Source of the DNA: Gemmatimonadales bacterium
GTDB taxonomy: Bacteria; Gemmatimonadota; Gemmatimonadetes; Gemmatimonadales; GWC2-71-9
Direction of reading: 5' to 3'
Length of the DNA stretch: 64,000 nt
Assembly (NCBI GenBank): GCA_041390145.1
Contig: JAWKQM010000011.1
Span: 1 to 64,000 of the forward strand
The notes under the pieces are model-generated. The model made no database searches. It was given only the letters and a program-made list of their open reading frames with translations, and had not been told where the DNA came from. The position numbers were made by a program, and so were the translations under genes. The first letter of the stretch is position 1, and every line of letters begins with the position of its first letter. Positions 42,354 through 49,514 of this stretch are shown piece by piece.

Positions 42354-42809
42354 CTAGGAGGGCTGGTAGGTGGCCGCCAGTCGCAGCATCGTCAACACTA
42401 CCACCGATCGCCCGGTCCACACGGCCACCCTGATCCAGTTCAGGCGCGCAAACCTCTGGAACCCATCGGGGTGGAACCGGTCCACCGGGCCATGCCCGAC
42501 GGCATACCGGACCACCGGGACGGTGATCCAGGCGCAGAGGAGCAGGCCCAGGTTGATCCCGTGGAGCCACGGGGGAATCCCGGCGGGCTGCAGCAGGGCG
42601 ACGCCGACGCCGCTCCCCCCTTCGATCACCACCAGCGGCCAGAAGAGCGCCCGGGAGATGCCACGGTAAATCCGGACGTGATGTGGCCAGTTGTCGGGGG
42701 TGGCCCGCGCGAGCCGAGGAATGATCGTGAGCTGGATGGTCCACACCACCCCGGCCAGGAGCAGGGTGGTGGCCGCGTGCACCAGCAGCAAGTCGTGGGT
42801 CAGGGGCAT
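42354..42809 (-). CDS. Small four-helix membrane protein of unknown function
   Basis: 151 residues from ATG 42809. It starts 4 nt after the ettA stop, so the two are likely cotranscribed. Four hydrophobic segments are visible: LLLVHAATTLLLAGVVWTIQ, FWPLVVIEGGSGVGVALL, INLGLLLCAWITVPVVRYAV and a shorter VAVWTGRSVVVLTMLRLAA near the end. Conserved-looking polar points include HVRIYRGISR between helices 1 and 2 and GPVDRFHPDGFQRFARLNW between helices 3 and 4. The general form resembles small inner-membrane proteins annotated as DUF4149-like or hypothetical, but no family is claimed. Confidence 0.65.
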   Translation of the reverse strand: MPLTHDLLLVHAATTLLLAGVVWTIQLTIIPRLARATPDNWPHHVRIYRGISRALFWPLVVIEGGSGVGVALLQPAGIPPWLHGINLGLLLCAWITVPVVRYAVGHGPVDRFHPDGFQRFARLNWIRVAVWTGRSVVVLTMLRLAATYQPS

Positions 42810-42813
42810 CCGG

Positions 42814-44493
42814 TCAGTGGACGAGCTTCTTGTACTTGATGCGGTGCGGCTGGTCGGCCGACGTGCCCTTCCGGCGGTGAAAGTCCGCGGAGTACTCCTG
42901 GTAGTTCCCCTCGAACCAGGCCACCTGGCTGTCGCCCTCGAACGCGAGGATGTGCGTGGCGATCCGGTCGAGGAACCACCGGTCGTGGCTGATGACCACG
43001 GCGCAGCCCGCGAACGCCACCAGGGCGTCTTCGAGCGCCCGGAGCGTGTCCACGTCGAGGTCGTTGGTCGGTTCGTCGAGCAGCAGCAGGTTGCCGCCGG
43101 TCTTGAGCAGCTTGGCGAGGTGCAGCCGGTTCCGCTCCCCGCCCGAGAGAATGCCCACCTTCTTCTGCTGGTCGGTGCCGCGGAAGTTGAAGCCGGCACA
43201 GTAGGCGCGCGCGTTCACCTCGCGGCCGCCGAAGTCGAGCACATCCGCGCCGTCGCTGATTTCCTCGTACACCGTCTTGGAGGCGTCGAGCGCCTCGCGG
43301 CTCTGGTCCACATAGGAGGCCTTCACCGTGGCCCCGACCGTCAGGGTGCCGGCGTCGGGTTGCTCCTGCTGGGCGATCATGCGGAAGAGGGTGGTCTTCC
43401 CGGCGCCGTTGGCGCCGATGACGCCCACGATCCCGCCGCGCGGCAGGGAGAAGTCGAGGTGCTCGAAGAGGAGCCGGTCGCCGTACCCCTTGGCGAGGCC
43501 CTTGGCGATGACCACTTCGTCGCCGAGTCGGGGCGGCCGCGGAATCAGGATTTCCGCCGTGCCTTCGCGCGCCCGATCCCCCTCGGCCAGCATCTCCTCG
43601 TAGCGGGTGACACGCGCCTTGTTCTTGGCCTGCCGGGCCCGCGGGGACATCTGCACCCATTCGAGTTCGCGCTGCAGGGTCCGCTGCCGGGCCGAGGCCT
43701 GCTTTTCCTCGTTCGCGAGCCGGGCCTGCTTCTGCTCCAGCCAGGAGGAGTAGTTCCCCTTCCACGGAATGCCCTGCCCGCGGTCCAGCTCGAGAATCCA
43801 CCCCGCCACGTTGTCGAGGAAATAGCGGTCGTGCGTCACGGCCACGACGGTGCCGGGGAACTCCGCGAGATGCCGCTCCAGCCACGCGACGGACTCGGCG
43901 TCGAGGTGGTTGGTGGGCTCATCGAGGAGGAGCATGTCCGGCTGCTCGAGGAGGACGCGGCAGAGCGCCACCCGCCGCTTCTCCCCGCCGGAGAGGGTGG
44001 CCACCGACGCATCGCCGGGTGGCAGGCGCAGGGCGTCCATGGCGATGTCGATGGTGCGGTCGAGGTCCCAGAGATTGAGCGTCTCGATCCGCTCCTGGAG
44101 GTTGCCCTGGTGCTCGAGGAGCGCGGTCATTTCGTCGTCGCTCATGGGCTCCGCGAAGCGGGCGGAGACCGCCTCGAACTCCGTGAGCAGGGCGCGCTGC
44201 TCGCGCACCGCCTCCTCGACGTTGCCCCGGACATCCTTGTCCGGGTCGAGGACGGGCTCCTGCGGGAGAAAGCCGATCTTCGTCCCCTCGGCGGCGCGTG
44301 CCTCCCCGATGAAGTCCTGATCGACCCCCGCCATGATGCGGAGCAGGGAGCTCTTTCCGGCGCCGTTGGAGCCGAGGACGCCGATCTTGGCGCCGGGGAA
44401 GAACGAGAGGTAGATCCCCTTGAGGACTTCCCGCTTCGGCGGGACGACCTTGCCGAGGTTGACCATCGTGTAGATGTACTGTGGGTTTGCCAT
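42814..44493 (-). CDS. ettA: ABC-F ATPase EttA, energy-dependent translational throttle
   Basis: 559 residues. EttA binds the ribosomal E site and gates entry into elongation according to the ATP/ADP ratio. Two ABC domains are present: Walker A GSNGAGKSS and GANGAGKTT, signatures LSGGEKRRVALCR and LSGGERNRLHLAK, Walker B LLLDEPTNHLD and LLLDEPTNDLD. The first domain carries the arm motif (about residues 95-135), and the interdomain linker has EWVQMSPRARQAKNKARVTRYEE, the PtIM of ABC-F proteins. The N-terminus YIYTMVNLGKVVPPKREVLK is EttA specific. A minus-strand TATACT (44508-44503) lies only 10 nt before the ATG, so the message could be almost leaderless. Conserved and single copy. Confidence 0.97.
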   Translation of the reverse strand: MANPQYIYTMVNLGKVVPPKREVLKGIYLSFFPGAKIGVLGSNGAGKSSLLRIMAGVDQDFIGEARAAEGTKIGFLPQEPVLDPDKDVRGNVEEAVREQRALLTEFEAVSARFAEPMSDDEMTALLEHQGNLQERIETLNLWDLDRTIDIAMDALRLPPGDASVATLSGGEKRRVALCRVLLEQPDMLLLDEPTNHLDAESVAWLERHLAEFPGTVVAVTHDRYFLDNVAGWILELDRGQGIPWKGNYSSWLEQKQARLANEEKQASARQRTLQRELEWVQMSPRARQAKNKARVTRYEEMLAEGDRAREGTAEILIPRPPRLGDEVVIAKGLAKGYGDRLLFEHLDFSLPRGGIVGVIGANGAGKTTLFRMIAQQEQPDAGTLTVGATVKASYVDQSREALDASKTVYEEISDGADVLDFGGREVNARAYCAGFNFRGTDQQKKVGILSGGERNRLHLAKLLKTGGNLLLLDEPTNDLDVDTLRALEDALVAFAGCAVVISHDRWFLDRIATHILAFEGDSQVAWFEGNYQEYSADFHRRKGTSADQPHRIKYKKLVH

Positions 44494-44502
44494 AGGGGCG
44501 GG

Positions 44503-44508
44503 AGTATA
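44503..44508 (-). promoter_or_regulatory. TATACT -10 element upstream of ettA
   Basis: GCTATACTCCCGCC on the minus strand, ending 10 nt before the ettA ATG. It fits the recurrent GYTA...TCCCGCC element. A -35 is not obvious (TTCCAG at 17 nt). Confidence 0.45.
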
Positions 44509-44546
44509 GCGTGCGCCCGCGGGTGCTGGAAGGGGGAGGAAACCGA

Positions 44547-44572
44547 AAGGGCACGCCAGCGGGCGTGCCCTT
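44547..44572 (-). terminator. Intrinsic terminator of the SWIB gene
   Basis: An 11-bp perfect stem (44547-44557 with 44562-44572) with loop AGCG. On the minus strand it is followed by TCGGTTTCC, with TT from the arm, giving a short T-rich tail after the SWIB stop at 44602. Confidence 0.7.
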
Positions 44573-44601
44573 CGTCCGGTCCCTGCGGGGGATGTCGGGA
44601 A

Positions 44602-44994
44602 CTACGAAAGGTGCTTGCTGACGAGCTTGGTCATCTCGAACATGTTGACCTTGCCGCGTCCACCGAAGACCGCCTTGAGGTTGGCATCGGCGTTGATGTC
44701 GCGCTTGTTCTTGGCGTCCTGGAGCTTGTTCTTCTTGATGTACGCCCACAGCCGCTTGGTGACTTCGGTGCGCGGATACGGGCCGGCGCCGATGACCGCC
44801 GCGAGGGCGGGGGAGATCTTCATCGGCTTCATGAACGCCGCCGACGGCTTACGCTTGGAGGCCGTCTTTTTCTTCTTGGGGGCCTTCTTCTTCGCGGCCT
44901 TCTTGACGGTCTTCTTCTTCGCGGTCTTCTTGACGGCCTTCTTCGCCGCCTTCTTCGCCGGCTTCTTCGCCGCCTTCTTCTTCTTGGCTGCCAT
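44602..44994 (-). CDS. Lysine-rich histone H1-like / SWIB-MDM2 domain protein
   Basis: 130 residues. Residues 1-50 are almost only Lys, Ala and Pro (KKAAKKPAKKAAKK and similar), like bacterial histone H1-type DNA-binding tails. Residues about 55-130 form a SWIB domain: FMKPMKISPALAAVIGAG, PRTEVTKRLWAYIKKNKLQD, KRDINADANLKAVFGGRGKVNMFEMTKLVSKHL. SWIB domains occur in chromatin remodellers of eukaryotes and in some bacteria such as chlamydiae. The combination suggests a nucleoid-associated protein, but its role is not established. It is monocistronic, with its own promoter (TTGACA) and terminator. Confidence 0.9.
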   Translation of the reverse strand: MAAKKKKAAKKPAKKAAKKAVKKTAKKKTVKKAAKKKAPKKKKTASKRKPSAAFMKPMKISPALAAVIGAGPYPRTEVTKRLWAYIKKNKLQDAKNKRDINADANLKAVFGGRGKVNMFEMTKLVSKHLS

Positions 44995-45058
44995 CGCGAC
45001 TCTCCGTTACAGAGGGGAAACTCCACGTGTGCCGCAGGGGACACCGTTGCACTGCGCC

Positions 45059-45087
45059 ATCAATGTAGCAACTTTTCCCTCTGTCAA
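45059..45087 (-). promoter_or_regulatory. Candidate promoter of the SWIB gene
   Basis: A perfect TTGACA on the minus strand (45087-45082) is followed after 17 nt by ATTGAT (45064-45059), a 3/6 match to TATAAT. The surrounding 60 nt are the most AT-rich of the region. ATG lies 65 nt downstream. Confidence 0.4.
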
Positions 45088-45208
45088 CAATAGGAATCCG
45101 GCGATTTTCCCTCTAGAAACCGACTGGCCGGACCGGCGCCTGTCCCGGGATGTGCTCGAAACGGCGCCGGGTGATGTACATTTCGCCGACCTGCAAACGG
45201 AGTTTCCG

Positions 45209-45766
45209 ATGCGTATCTCTCCCCGGGGAATCACGCTGGCGGCGGCGCTCGTCGCGGGTGCGGCGTGTACCGGTGCCTCGCAGGAACCGCTGGCCATCGG
45301 CGCCGTCGCCCCTGGTTTTTCCTTGACGGGCGCCACGCGCGAGGGGGTGCTCGCCTCCCCGGTGCGGCTCGAGGATCTGCGGGACAAGACGGTGGTCATC
45401 GCCTTCTTCTACCAGGCAAAGACCAAGGGCTGAACCATCCAGATGAACGCGTACCGTGATCAGTACGCGACGCTTTTCAACAACGGACAGGACGTCGTCC
45501 TGCTGGCCATCAGCACCGATTCCCCCGAGGTCCTGGCCTCCTGGGCGAAGGAGGCGGACTATCCGTTCGTCTTCCTCAGCGACCCCGGCGGCGCGGTGGG
45601 CAAGGCGTACGGCGCCCACAGCATCACGGGCCTCAACAACCGGAACCTCTTCGTCGTGGCCCCTGGCGGGAGGGTCGGGTACCGGGCGGTGCCGTTTCGC
45701 GAAACGGATCCCACGGCCTACACCGCGCTCGGCGCGGCGGTCGATTCCCTCACCGCGGCCCCCTGA
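45209..45766 (+). CDS. Selenocysteine-containing peroxiredoxin-like lipoprotein (in-frame TGA at Sec75)
   Basis: 185 residues if TGA 45431-45433 is read as selenocysteine (U75). The N-terminus (MRISPRGITLAAALVAGAAC) is a lipoprotein signal with Cys20. Then LAIGAVAPGFSLTGATREG and DKTVVIAFFYQAKTKG-U-TIQMNAYRDQ follow the AhpC/TSA (BCP-like) pattern, in which U occupies the peroxidatic Cys of the TxxC motif. After it come VLLAISTDSPEVLASWAKEA, YPFVFLSDPGGAVGKAYGA and NRNLFVVAPGGRVGYR, all in the same frame, to a second TGA at 45764. No Cys exists after U75, so it would be a 1-Sec peroxidase needing an external reductant. A bacterial SECIS-like hairpin begins 14 nt after the TGA. Location would be periplasmic or outer membrane. 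The alternative is a TGC-to-TGA error or nonsense mutation; the conserved downstream frame and hairpin argue against a simple pseudogene. Confidence 0.85.
45448..45469 (+). promoter_or_regulatory. Bacterial SECIS-like hairpin for selenocysteine insertion
   Basis: A perfect 7-bp stem, CGCGTAC (45448-45454) with GTACGCG (45463-45469), encloses the 8-nt loop CGTGATCA. It begins 14 nt after the in-frame TGA (45431-45433). The stem length, the loop size, the G at loop position 2 and the distance from TGA fit the published description of bacterial SECIS elements bound by SelB. It lies within coding sequence, as expected for bacteria. Confidence 0.75.
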
Positions 45767-45770
45767 CGGT

Positions 45771-45778
45771 TAGATTCC
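45771..45778 (+). promoter_or_regulatory. GTTAGATTCCCC element upstream of pntAA
   Basis: TAGATTCC starts 5 nt after the selenoprotein stop and 37 nt before ATG 45808. It closely matches the element before hutU (GTTAGATTTCC). It could give pnt its own start site. Confidence 0.4.
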
Positions 45779-45807
45779 CCGCCACCATCCACCCTGGAAG
45801 AGACGAC

Positions 45808-46917
45808 ATGCGCATTGGAGTCCCTGCGGAAACTCGCCCCCACGAACGGCGCGTGGCGCTGGTGCCCGACGGCGTGGCCAAGCTGAAGAAGGCTGGCTGT
45901 GACGTCCTGGTGCAGCGCGGCGCCGGTGCCGCCGCCTACGTGCCCGATGCGGACTACGAGGCGGCGGGCGCCACGCTCGTCGACACGGCCGCGGACGCGC
46001 TCGGCGCGGACCTCGTCCTCAAGGTGCAGCGCCCGACGACCGAAGAGGCGGGTCTGCTGCGCGAGGGCGCCGCGCTGGTCAGCTTCCTTGCCCCGGCGGC
46101 CTCGGGCGAGCTCATCGCGGCACTCGCCGCGCGGAAGGTGACCGCGTTCGCCATGGAGCTGGTGCCCCGCACCACCAAGGCGCAGTCGATGGATGCGCTC
46201 TCCTCGCAGGCCACGATCGCCGGGTACAAGGCCGTGCTGATCGGCGCCGACGCCATGGGCCGGATCCTCCCGATGCTGACCACCGCCGCCGGGACGCTTG
46301 CCCCGGCCAAGGTGTTCGTGGTCGGCGCCGGCGTGGCCGGCCTCCAGGCGATCGCCACGGCGCGGCGGCTCGGCGGCATCGTGTCCTCGTTCGACGTGCG
46401 CTCGGTGGTTCGTGAACAGGTCCAGAGCCTCGGCGCCACCTTTGTCGAGGTGGCCGCCGTCGAGGGTGAAGGCCAGGGCGGCTACGCGAAAGAACTGGCC
46501 GAGGAGCAGCAGGCCCGGGTCGTCGCCGGCATCGGCGAGCACGCCAAGGGCCAGGACCTGATCATCACCACGGCTCAGATTCCTGGCCGACCGGCGCCCC
46601 GGCTCATCACGGCGGAGGCGGTGCGCGCCATGAAGCCTGGCTCGGTCATCGTGGACCTGGCCGGGGAGTCGGGCGGGAATTGCGAGCTGACGAAGTTCGG
46701 CGAGACGGTGTCAGTGAACGGCGTCACCATCCTCTCGCCCGTCAACCTGCCCGCCGGCGTGCCCCTCCACGCCAGCCAGATGTATGGTCGCAACGTCCTC
46801 ACCTTCGTGACGTACCTCCTCAAGGATGCGGCCCTCCAGGTAGACCTCTCCGATCCGATCACCGGCCCGATGTGCGTCACGCACGCGGGTGAACTCCGCA
46901 CCGGCAAGGCGGCCTGA
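45808..46917 (+). CDS. pntAA: NAD(P) transhydrogenase subunit alpha part 1 (NAD(H)-binding domain I)
   Basis: 369 residues. Domain I of the proton-translocating transhydrogenase binds NAD(H) and exchanges hydride with NADP(H) on domain III. It begins MRIGVPAETRPHERRVALVPDGV and contains SQATIAGYKAVLIGA, VFVVGAGVAGLQAIATARRLGGIVSSFDVR (Rossmann glycine motif and acidic end), RQVGYAKEL-like GGYAKELAEEQ, TTAQIPGRPAPRLI and VDLAGESGGNCELT. The C-terminal membrane part is encoded separately by pntAB, as in the three-gene arrangement known from Rhodospirillum. The cofactor-binding mobile loop is present. It is the first gene of a tight three-gene operon. Confidence 0.97.
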   Translation: MRIGVPAETRPHERRVALVPDGVAKLKKAGCDVLVQRGAGAAAYVPDADYEAAGATLVDTAADALGADLVLKVQRPTTEEAGLLREGAALVSFLAPAASGELIAALAARKVTAFAMELVPRTTKAQSMDALSSQATIAGYKAVLIGADAMGRILPMLTTAAGTLAPAKVFVVGAGVAGLQAIATARRLGGIVSSFDVRSVVREQVQSLGATFVEVAAVEGEGQGGYAKELAEEQQARVVAGIGEHAKGQDLIITTAQIPGRPAPRLITAEAVRAMKPGSVIVDLAGESGGNCELTKFGETVSVNGVTILSPVNLPAGVPLHASQMYGRNVLTFVTYLLKDAALQVDLSDPITGPMCVTHAGELRTGKAA

Positions 46918-46919
46918 TC

Positions 46920-47210
46920 ATGGAAGCCCTCGTCTTGAGCATCACCCTCTTCGTGCTCGCCACCTTTCTCGGTGTCGAACTCATCAACCGCGTTCCCACG
47001 ACGCTCCACACGCCGCTGATGTCCGGCGCAAACGCCATCAGCGGCATCACCATCGTCGGCGCCCTGGTGGTGGCAGGCGGCGGGTACGGGTGGATCTCGT
47101 GGGTGTTCGGGGTCAGCGCAGTGGTCTTCGCCATGATGAACGTGGTGGGCGGCTACGCGGTGACGGACCGGATGCTGGAGATGTTCACCAAGAAGCCGGA
47201 GGCCAAGTAA
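46920..47210 (+). CDS. pntAB: NAD(P) transhydrogenase subunit alpha part 2 (membrane domain)
   Basis: 96 residues with three membrane helices: LVLSITLFVLATFLGVELI, ISGITIVGALVVAGGGYGWI, WVFGVSAVVFAMMNVVGGYAV. VPTTLHTPLMSGANAISGI is the conserved segment of the alpha-subunit part of the proton channel. It begins 2 nt after the pntAA stop and its TAA overlaps the pntB start (TAATG). Confidence 0.96.
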   Translation: MEALVLSITLFVLATFLGVELINRVPTTLHTPLMSGANAISGITIVGALVVAGGGYGWISWVFGVSAVVFAMMNVVGGYAVTDRMLEMFTKKPEAK

Positions 47211-48598
47211 TGCCCGCCGCGCTCGAACAAATCCTCTACCTGATCGCCGCCGTTCTCTTCGTGCTGGGCCTGAAGCGCCTCGGCAGTCCGGTGACGGCCC
47301 GGCATGGCAACCGGATGTCCGGCGTCGGCATGCTCATCGCCATCGCCGTGACGCTCTTCGACCACGGCATCCTCACCTACCAGGAGATCCTGGTCGGGAT
47401 GTTCATCGGCTCCGCCGTCGGGTTCTGGGTGGCGCGGGCGGTGAAGATGACGTCCATGCCGCAGATGGTGGCGCTCCTCAACGGCTTCGGCGGCGGCGCC
47501 TCGCTCCTCGTGGGCGGCGCGGAGTTCCTGAAGGCGGAGCTGGCGGGCGTCACCCCCTCGATCGACATCGGGATCACGACCCAGCTCAGCCTCCTGATCG
47601 GCTCGGTCACCCTGTCGGGCAGCCTCATTGCCTGGGCCAAGCTGCAGGAGGTGATGACCGGCAAGCCGATCACCTTCCCGCTCCAGAAAGTGGTCAACGG
47701 GGCGCTGTTCGCCGCCATCATCGGGCTCGCGGCGTACCAGCTCATCGTGCCGGAGCAGGTGCTCTGGCCCTTCTACGGCGTCATCGCGCTGGCGCTGGTA
47801 CTCGGCGTCCTGCTGGTGATCCCCATCGGCGGCGCCGACATGCCGGTGGTCATCTCGCTGCTGAATTCGTACTCCGGCATCGCCGCGGCCATGACCGGGT
47901 TCGTCATTCACAACAACCTGCTCATCATCGCGGGCGCGCTGGTCGGTTCCTCGGGTATCATCCTGAGCCAGATCATGTGCAAGGCGATGAACCGCTCGCT
48001 CACCAACGTCCTCTTTGGCGCCTTCGGCGGCGATGCGTCCGGCGGCGGCAAGAGCTCCGAGGGGCTCACGGTCCGCCAGGTCACCGTCGAGGACGCGGCG
48101 GTGCAGCTCGGCTACGCGCAGTTCGTGATCGTGGTGCCGGGGTACGGGCTGGCGGTGGCGCAGGCGCAGCACGCGGTGCGTGAACTGGCCGACCTGATCG
48201 AGCGGCGGGGCGGGGAGGTCAAGTACGCGATCCACCCCGTGGCGGGGCGGATGCCGGGGCACATGAACGTCCTCCTGGCGGAGGCGAATGTCCCCTACGA
48301 GAAGCTCTGCGAAATGGACCAGATCAACGACGACTTCCAGCGGGCCGACGTGGCGCTGGTCATCGGTGCCAACGACGTGGTCAACCCGGCGGCGCGGTCC
48401 GATCCGTCGAGTCCCATCTACGGGATGCCGATCCTCAACGCCGACCAGGCGAAGAGCATCATCGTCATGAAGCGGGGAATGAGCGCGGGCTTTGCCGGTA
48501 TCGAGAACGAGCTCTTCTACAACCCGAAGACGGCCATGCTCTTCGGCGACGCCAAGAAGTCGCTGACCAGCCTGGTGACGGAGATCAAGTCGCTGTAG
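47210..48598 (+). CDS. pntB: NAD(P) transhydrogenase subunit beta
   Basis: 462 residues from ATG 47210. The N-terminal half has about eight or nine membrane helices of the proton-conducting domain II (for example GVGMLIAIAVTLFDHGI, MPQMVALLNGFGGGASLLVGGAE, MPVVISLLNSYSGIAAAMTGFV). The C-terminal domain III binds NADP(H): VIVVPGYGLAVAQAQHAVRELA, VKYAIHPVAGRMPGHMNVLLAEA, ADVALVIGANDVVNPAA and VMKRGMSAGFAGIENELF. The complex couples proton flow to NADPH production. NADPH would also support thiol- or selenol-based peroxide reduction, which fits the gene next door, although that connection is inference. Its 3' end overlaps the convergent flavin reductase-like gene by 14 nt. Confidence 0.97.
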   Translation: MPAALEQILYLIAAVLFVLGLKRLGSPVTARHGNRMSGVGMLIAIAVTLFDHGILTYQEILVGMFIGSAVGFWVARAVKMTSMPQMVALLNGFGGGASLLVGGAEFLKAELAGVTPSIDIGITTQLSLLIGSVTLSGSLIAWAKLQEVMTGKPITFPLQKVVNGALFAAIIGLAAYQLIVPEQVLWPFYGVIALALVLGVLLVIPIGGADMPVVISLLNSYSGIAAAMTGFVIHNNLLIIAGALVGSSGIILSQIMCKAMNRSLTNVLFGAFGGDASGGGKSSEGLTVRQVTVEDAAVQLGYAQFVIVVPGYGLAVAQAQHAVRELADLIERRGGEVKYAIHPVAGRMPGHMNVLLAEANVPYEKLCEMDQINDDFQRADVALVIGANDVVNPAARSDPSSPIYGMPILNADQAKSIIVMKRGMSAGFAGIENELFYNPKTAMLFGDAKKSLTSLVTEIKSL

Positions 48599-49175
48599 GC
48601 CCGCCCCAGCGCCGCACGTCGTTCACCGCCGCGAGGTCCCGGATCCGATCCTGGGCCTCGCGGTAGTTTTTGAGGAACTCGTCCCGCCACGCTGCCGGCA
48701 GGTTTGCCCGGAAGTAGTCCGCCGTCAGGAGGGTCCCGGTGGCACCGGCATGAGTGGCCACGACCTCGCCCAGGAAGAGGGTGGACGGGCCCGCATCCAT
48801 GGTGTTGATGACCCGGCACTCGAAGGCGGCGTGGCACTCCTCGAGCACGGGGACCCCGCTCGCGCCGATCCGGTGGGGTACCGTGGCCAGTTTGTCCTTT
48901 TCCTCCCGGCCGCTCTGGAAGCCAAGGTGGTGGACCAGGTCGAACTGGTCCTGGGTGAGCAGGTGGGCCCCGAAGCGGCCGCTGCCCCAGACCAGCTCAT
49001 GGCTCAGGTGCCACTTGTGGATGTAGACCGACAGGCGGGGGTGCTCCGGGGAAATGCTCGCCCGGATGGCACTGTCGAGGATCATGCCGTTGGTCCGGCC
49101 TCCGTGGGCCGAGGTCACGGCGACGAGTGGGGAGGCCAGCCGGCGGAGGAGTTCGTACGAGTCGTTGGTCAGCAT
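48585..49175 (-). CDS. Flavin reductase-like (FMN-binding split barrel) protein
   Basis: 196 residues from ATG 49175; an in-frame TTG at 49202 would add nine residues. The segment RRLASPLVAVTSAHGGRTNGMILDSAIRASISPEHPRLSVYIHKW is the entry of the flavin reductase domain, with conserved N-G-M/S positions that hold FMN. HAAFECRVINTMDAGPSTLFLGEVVAT corresponds to the second half, containing the typical ECRV...GDH-like strand where Asp-His is replaced. Proteins of this family pass electrons from NAD(P)H to flavin or use bound FMN for other reductions. The partner is not apparent. It converges on pntB. Confidence 0.8.
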   Translation of the reverse strand: MLTNDSYELLRRLASPLVAVTSAHGGRTNGMILDSAIRASISPEHPRLSVYIHKWHLSHELVWGSGRFGAHLLTQDQFDLVHHLGFQSGREEKDKLATVPHRIGASGVPVLEECHAAFECRVINTMDAGPSTLFLGEVVATHAGATGTLLTADYFRANLPAAWRDEFLKNYREAQDRIRDLAAVNDVRRWGGPTAT

Positions 49176-49455
49176 CCCGTAATGTAGGAGGTGCAACTTC
49201 AACGCGTTAGGGCGTCAGTGCATCAGGTGGTCGGCGGGAAGGTGGGAAGGTGGGAGGTTCAGAGAGTGGGAACAATTCGGGTCTTGGAAAGGTCTATAAA
49301 GGGTGCGGTGGATTGGGGAATCGAGCAACTGCCAAGTGCTTGTGGTGTGCGACGTTGCCAATCTGGCAGGCATCTGGAGGGTACCTGATGGGGGAGGGAG
49401 GGGGCGTTTTGCCCTTGACTTGTGGCACGATTCTGCAACCCGTTCGGGGCGCTGG
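49176..49455. other. Intergenic stretch without a recognised gene
   Basis: The 398-nt gap between the flavin reductase and sigma-factor genes has no plausible ORF. Its left part contains a G-rich direct repeat (GGAAGGTGG, 49236-49257) and a GGGC-GTTTT-GCCC hairpin (about 49402-49414). The right part holds the promoter, palindrome and leader described separately. Confidence 0.5.
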
Positions 49456-49467
49456 GGTTAGCTAACC
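49456..49467. promoter_or_regulatory. Operator-like perfect palindrome next to the sigma-gene promoter
   Basis: GGTTAGCTAACC is a perfect 12-bp palindrome ending 2 nt before the -35 hexamer (49470). Position and symmetry suit a dimeric activator or repressor site. No known regulator consensus was recognised. Confidence 0.45.
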
Positions 49468-49469
49468 TG

Positions 49470-49498
49470 TTGATTTTTAGCGCCTTAGCTGTTATGTT
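49470..49498 (+). promoter_or_regulatory. Promoter of the group-2 sigma factor gene
   Basis: TTGATT (49470-49475), 17-nt spacer, TATGTT (49493-49498), continuing as TATGTTTC. It combines a normal -35 with the TAnnTTTC form of the -10 repeated elsewhere. The GTG start lies 76 nt downstream. Confidence 0.65.
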
Positions 49499-49514
49499 TC
49501 GCGACTGTATTTGG

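Noticed and set aside
42691..45093. 800-codon plus-strand frame opposite ettA and the SWIB gene
   Set aside because: Antisense shadow of two well-identified genes with low-complexity Leu/Arg/Gly content.
45443..45766. Separate small redox gene starting at ATG 45443
   Set aside because: It would lack the active-site residue and first strands of the fold. The upstream frame is in phase, giving a full peroxiredoxin through the TGA.
49422..49438. TGGCACGATTCTGCAA resembles a sigma-54 promoter
   Set aside because: The GG and GC dinucleotides are separated by 9 nt instead of the required 10, no activator gene is near, and a good sigma-70-type promoter lies just downstream.
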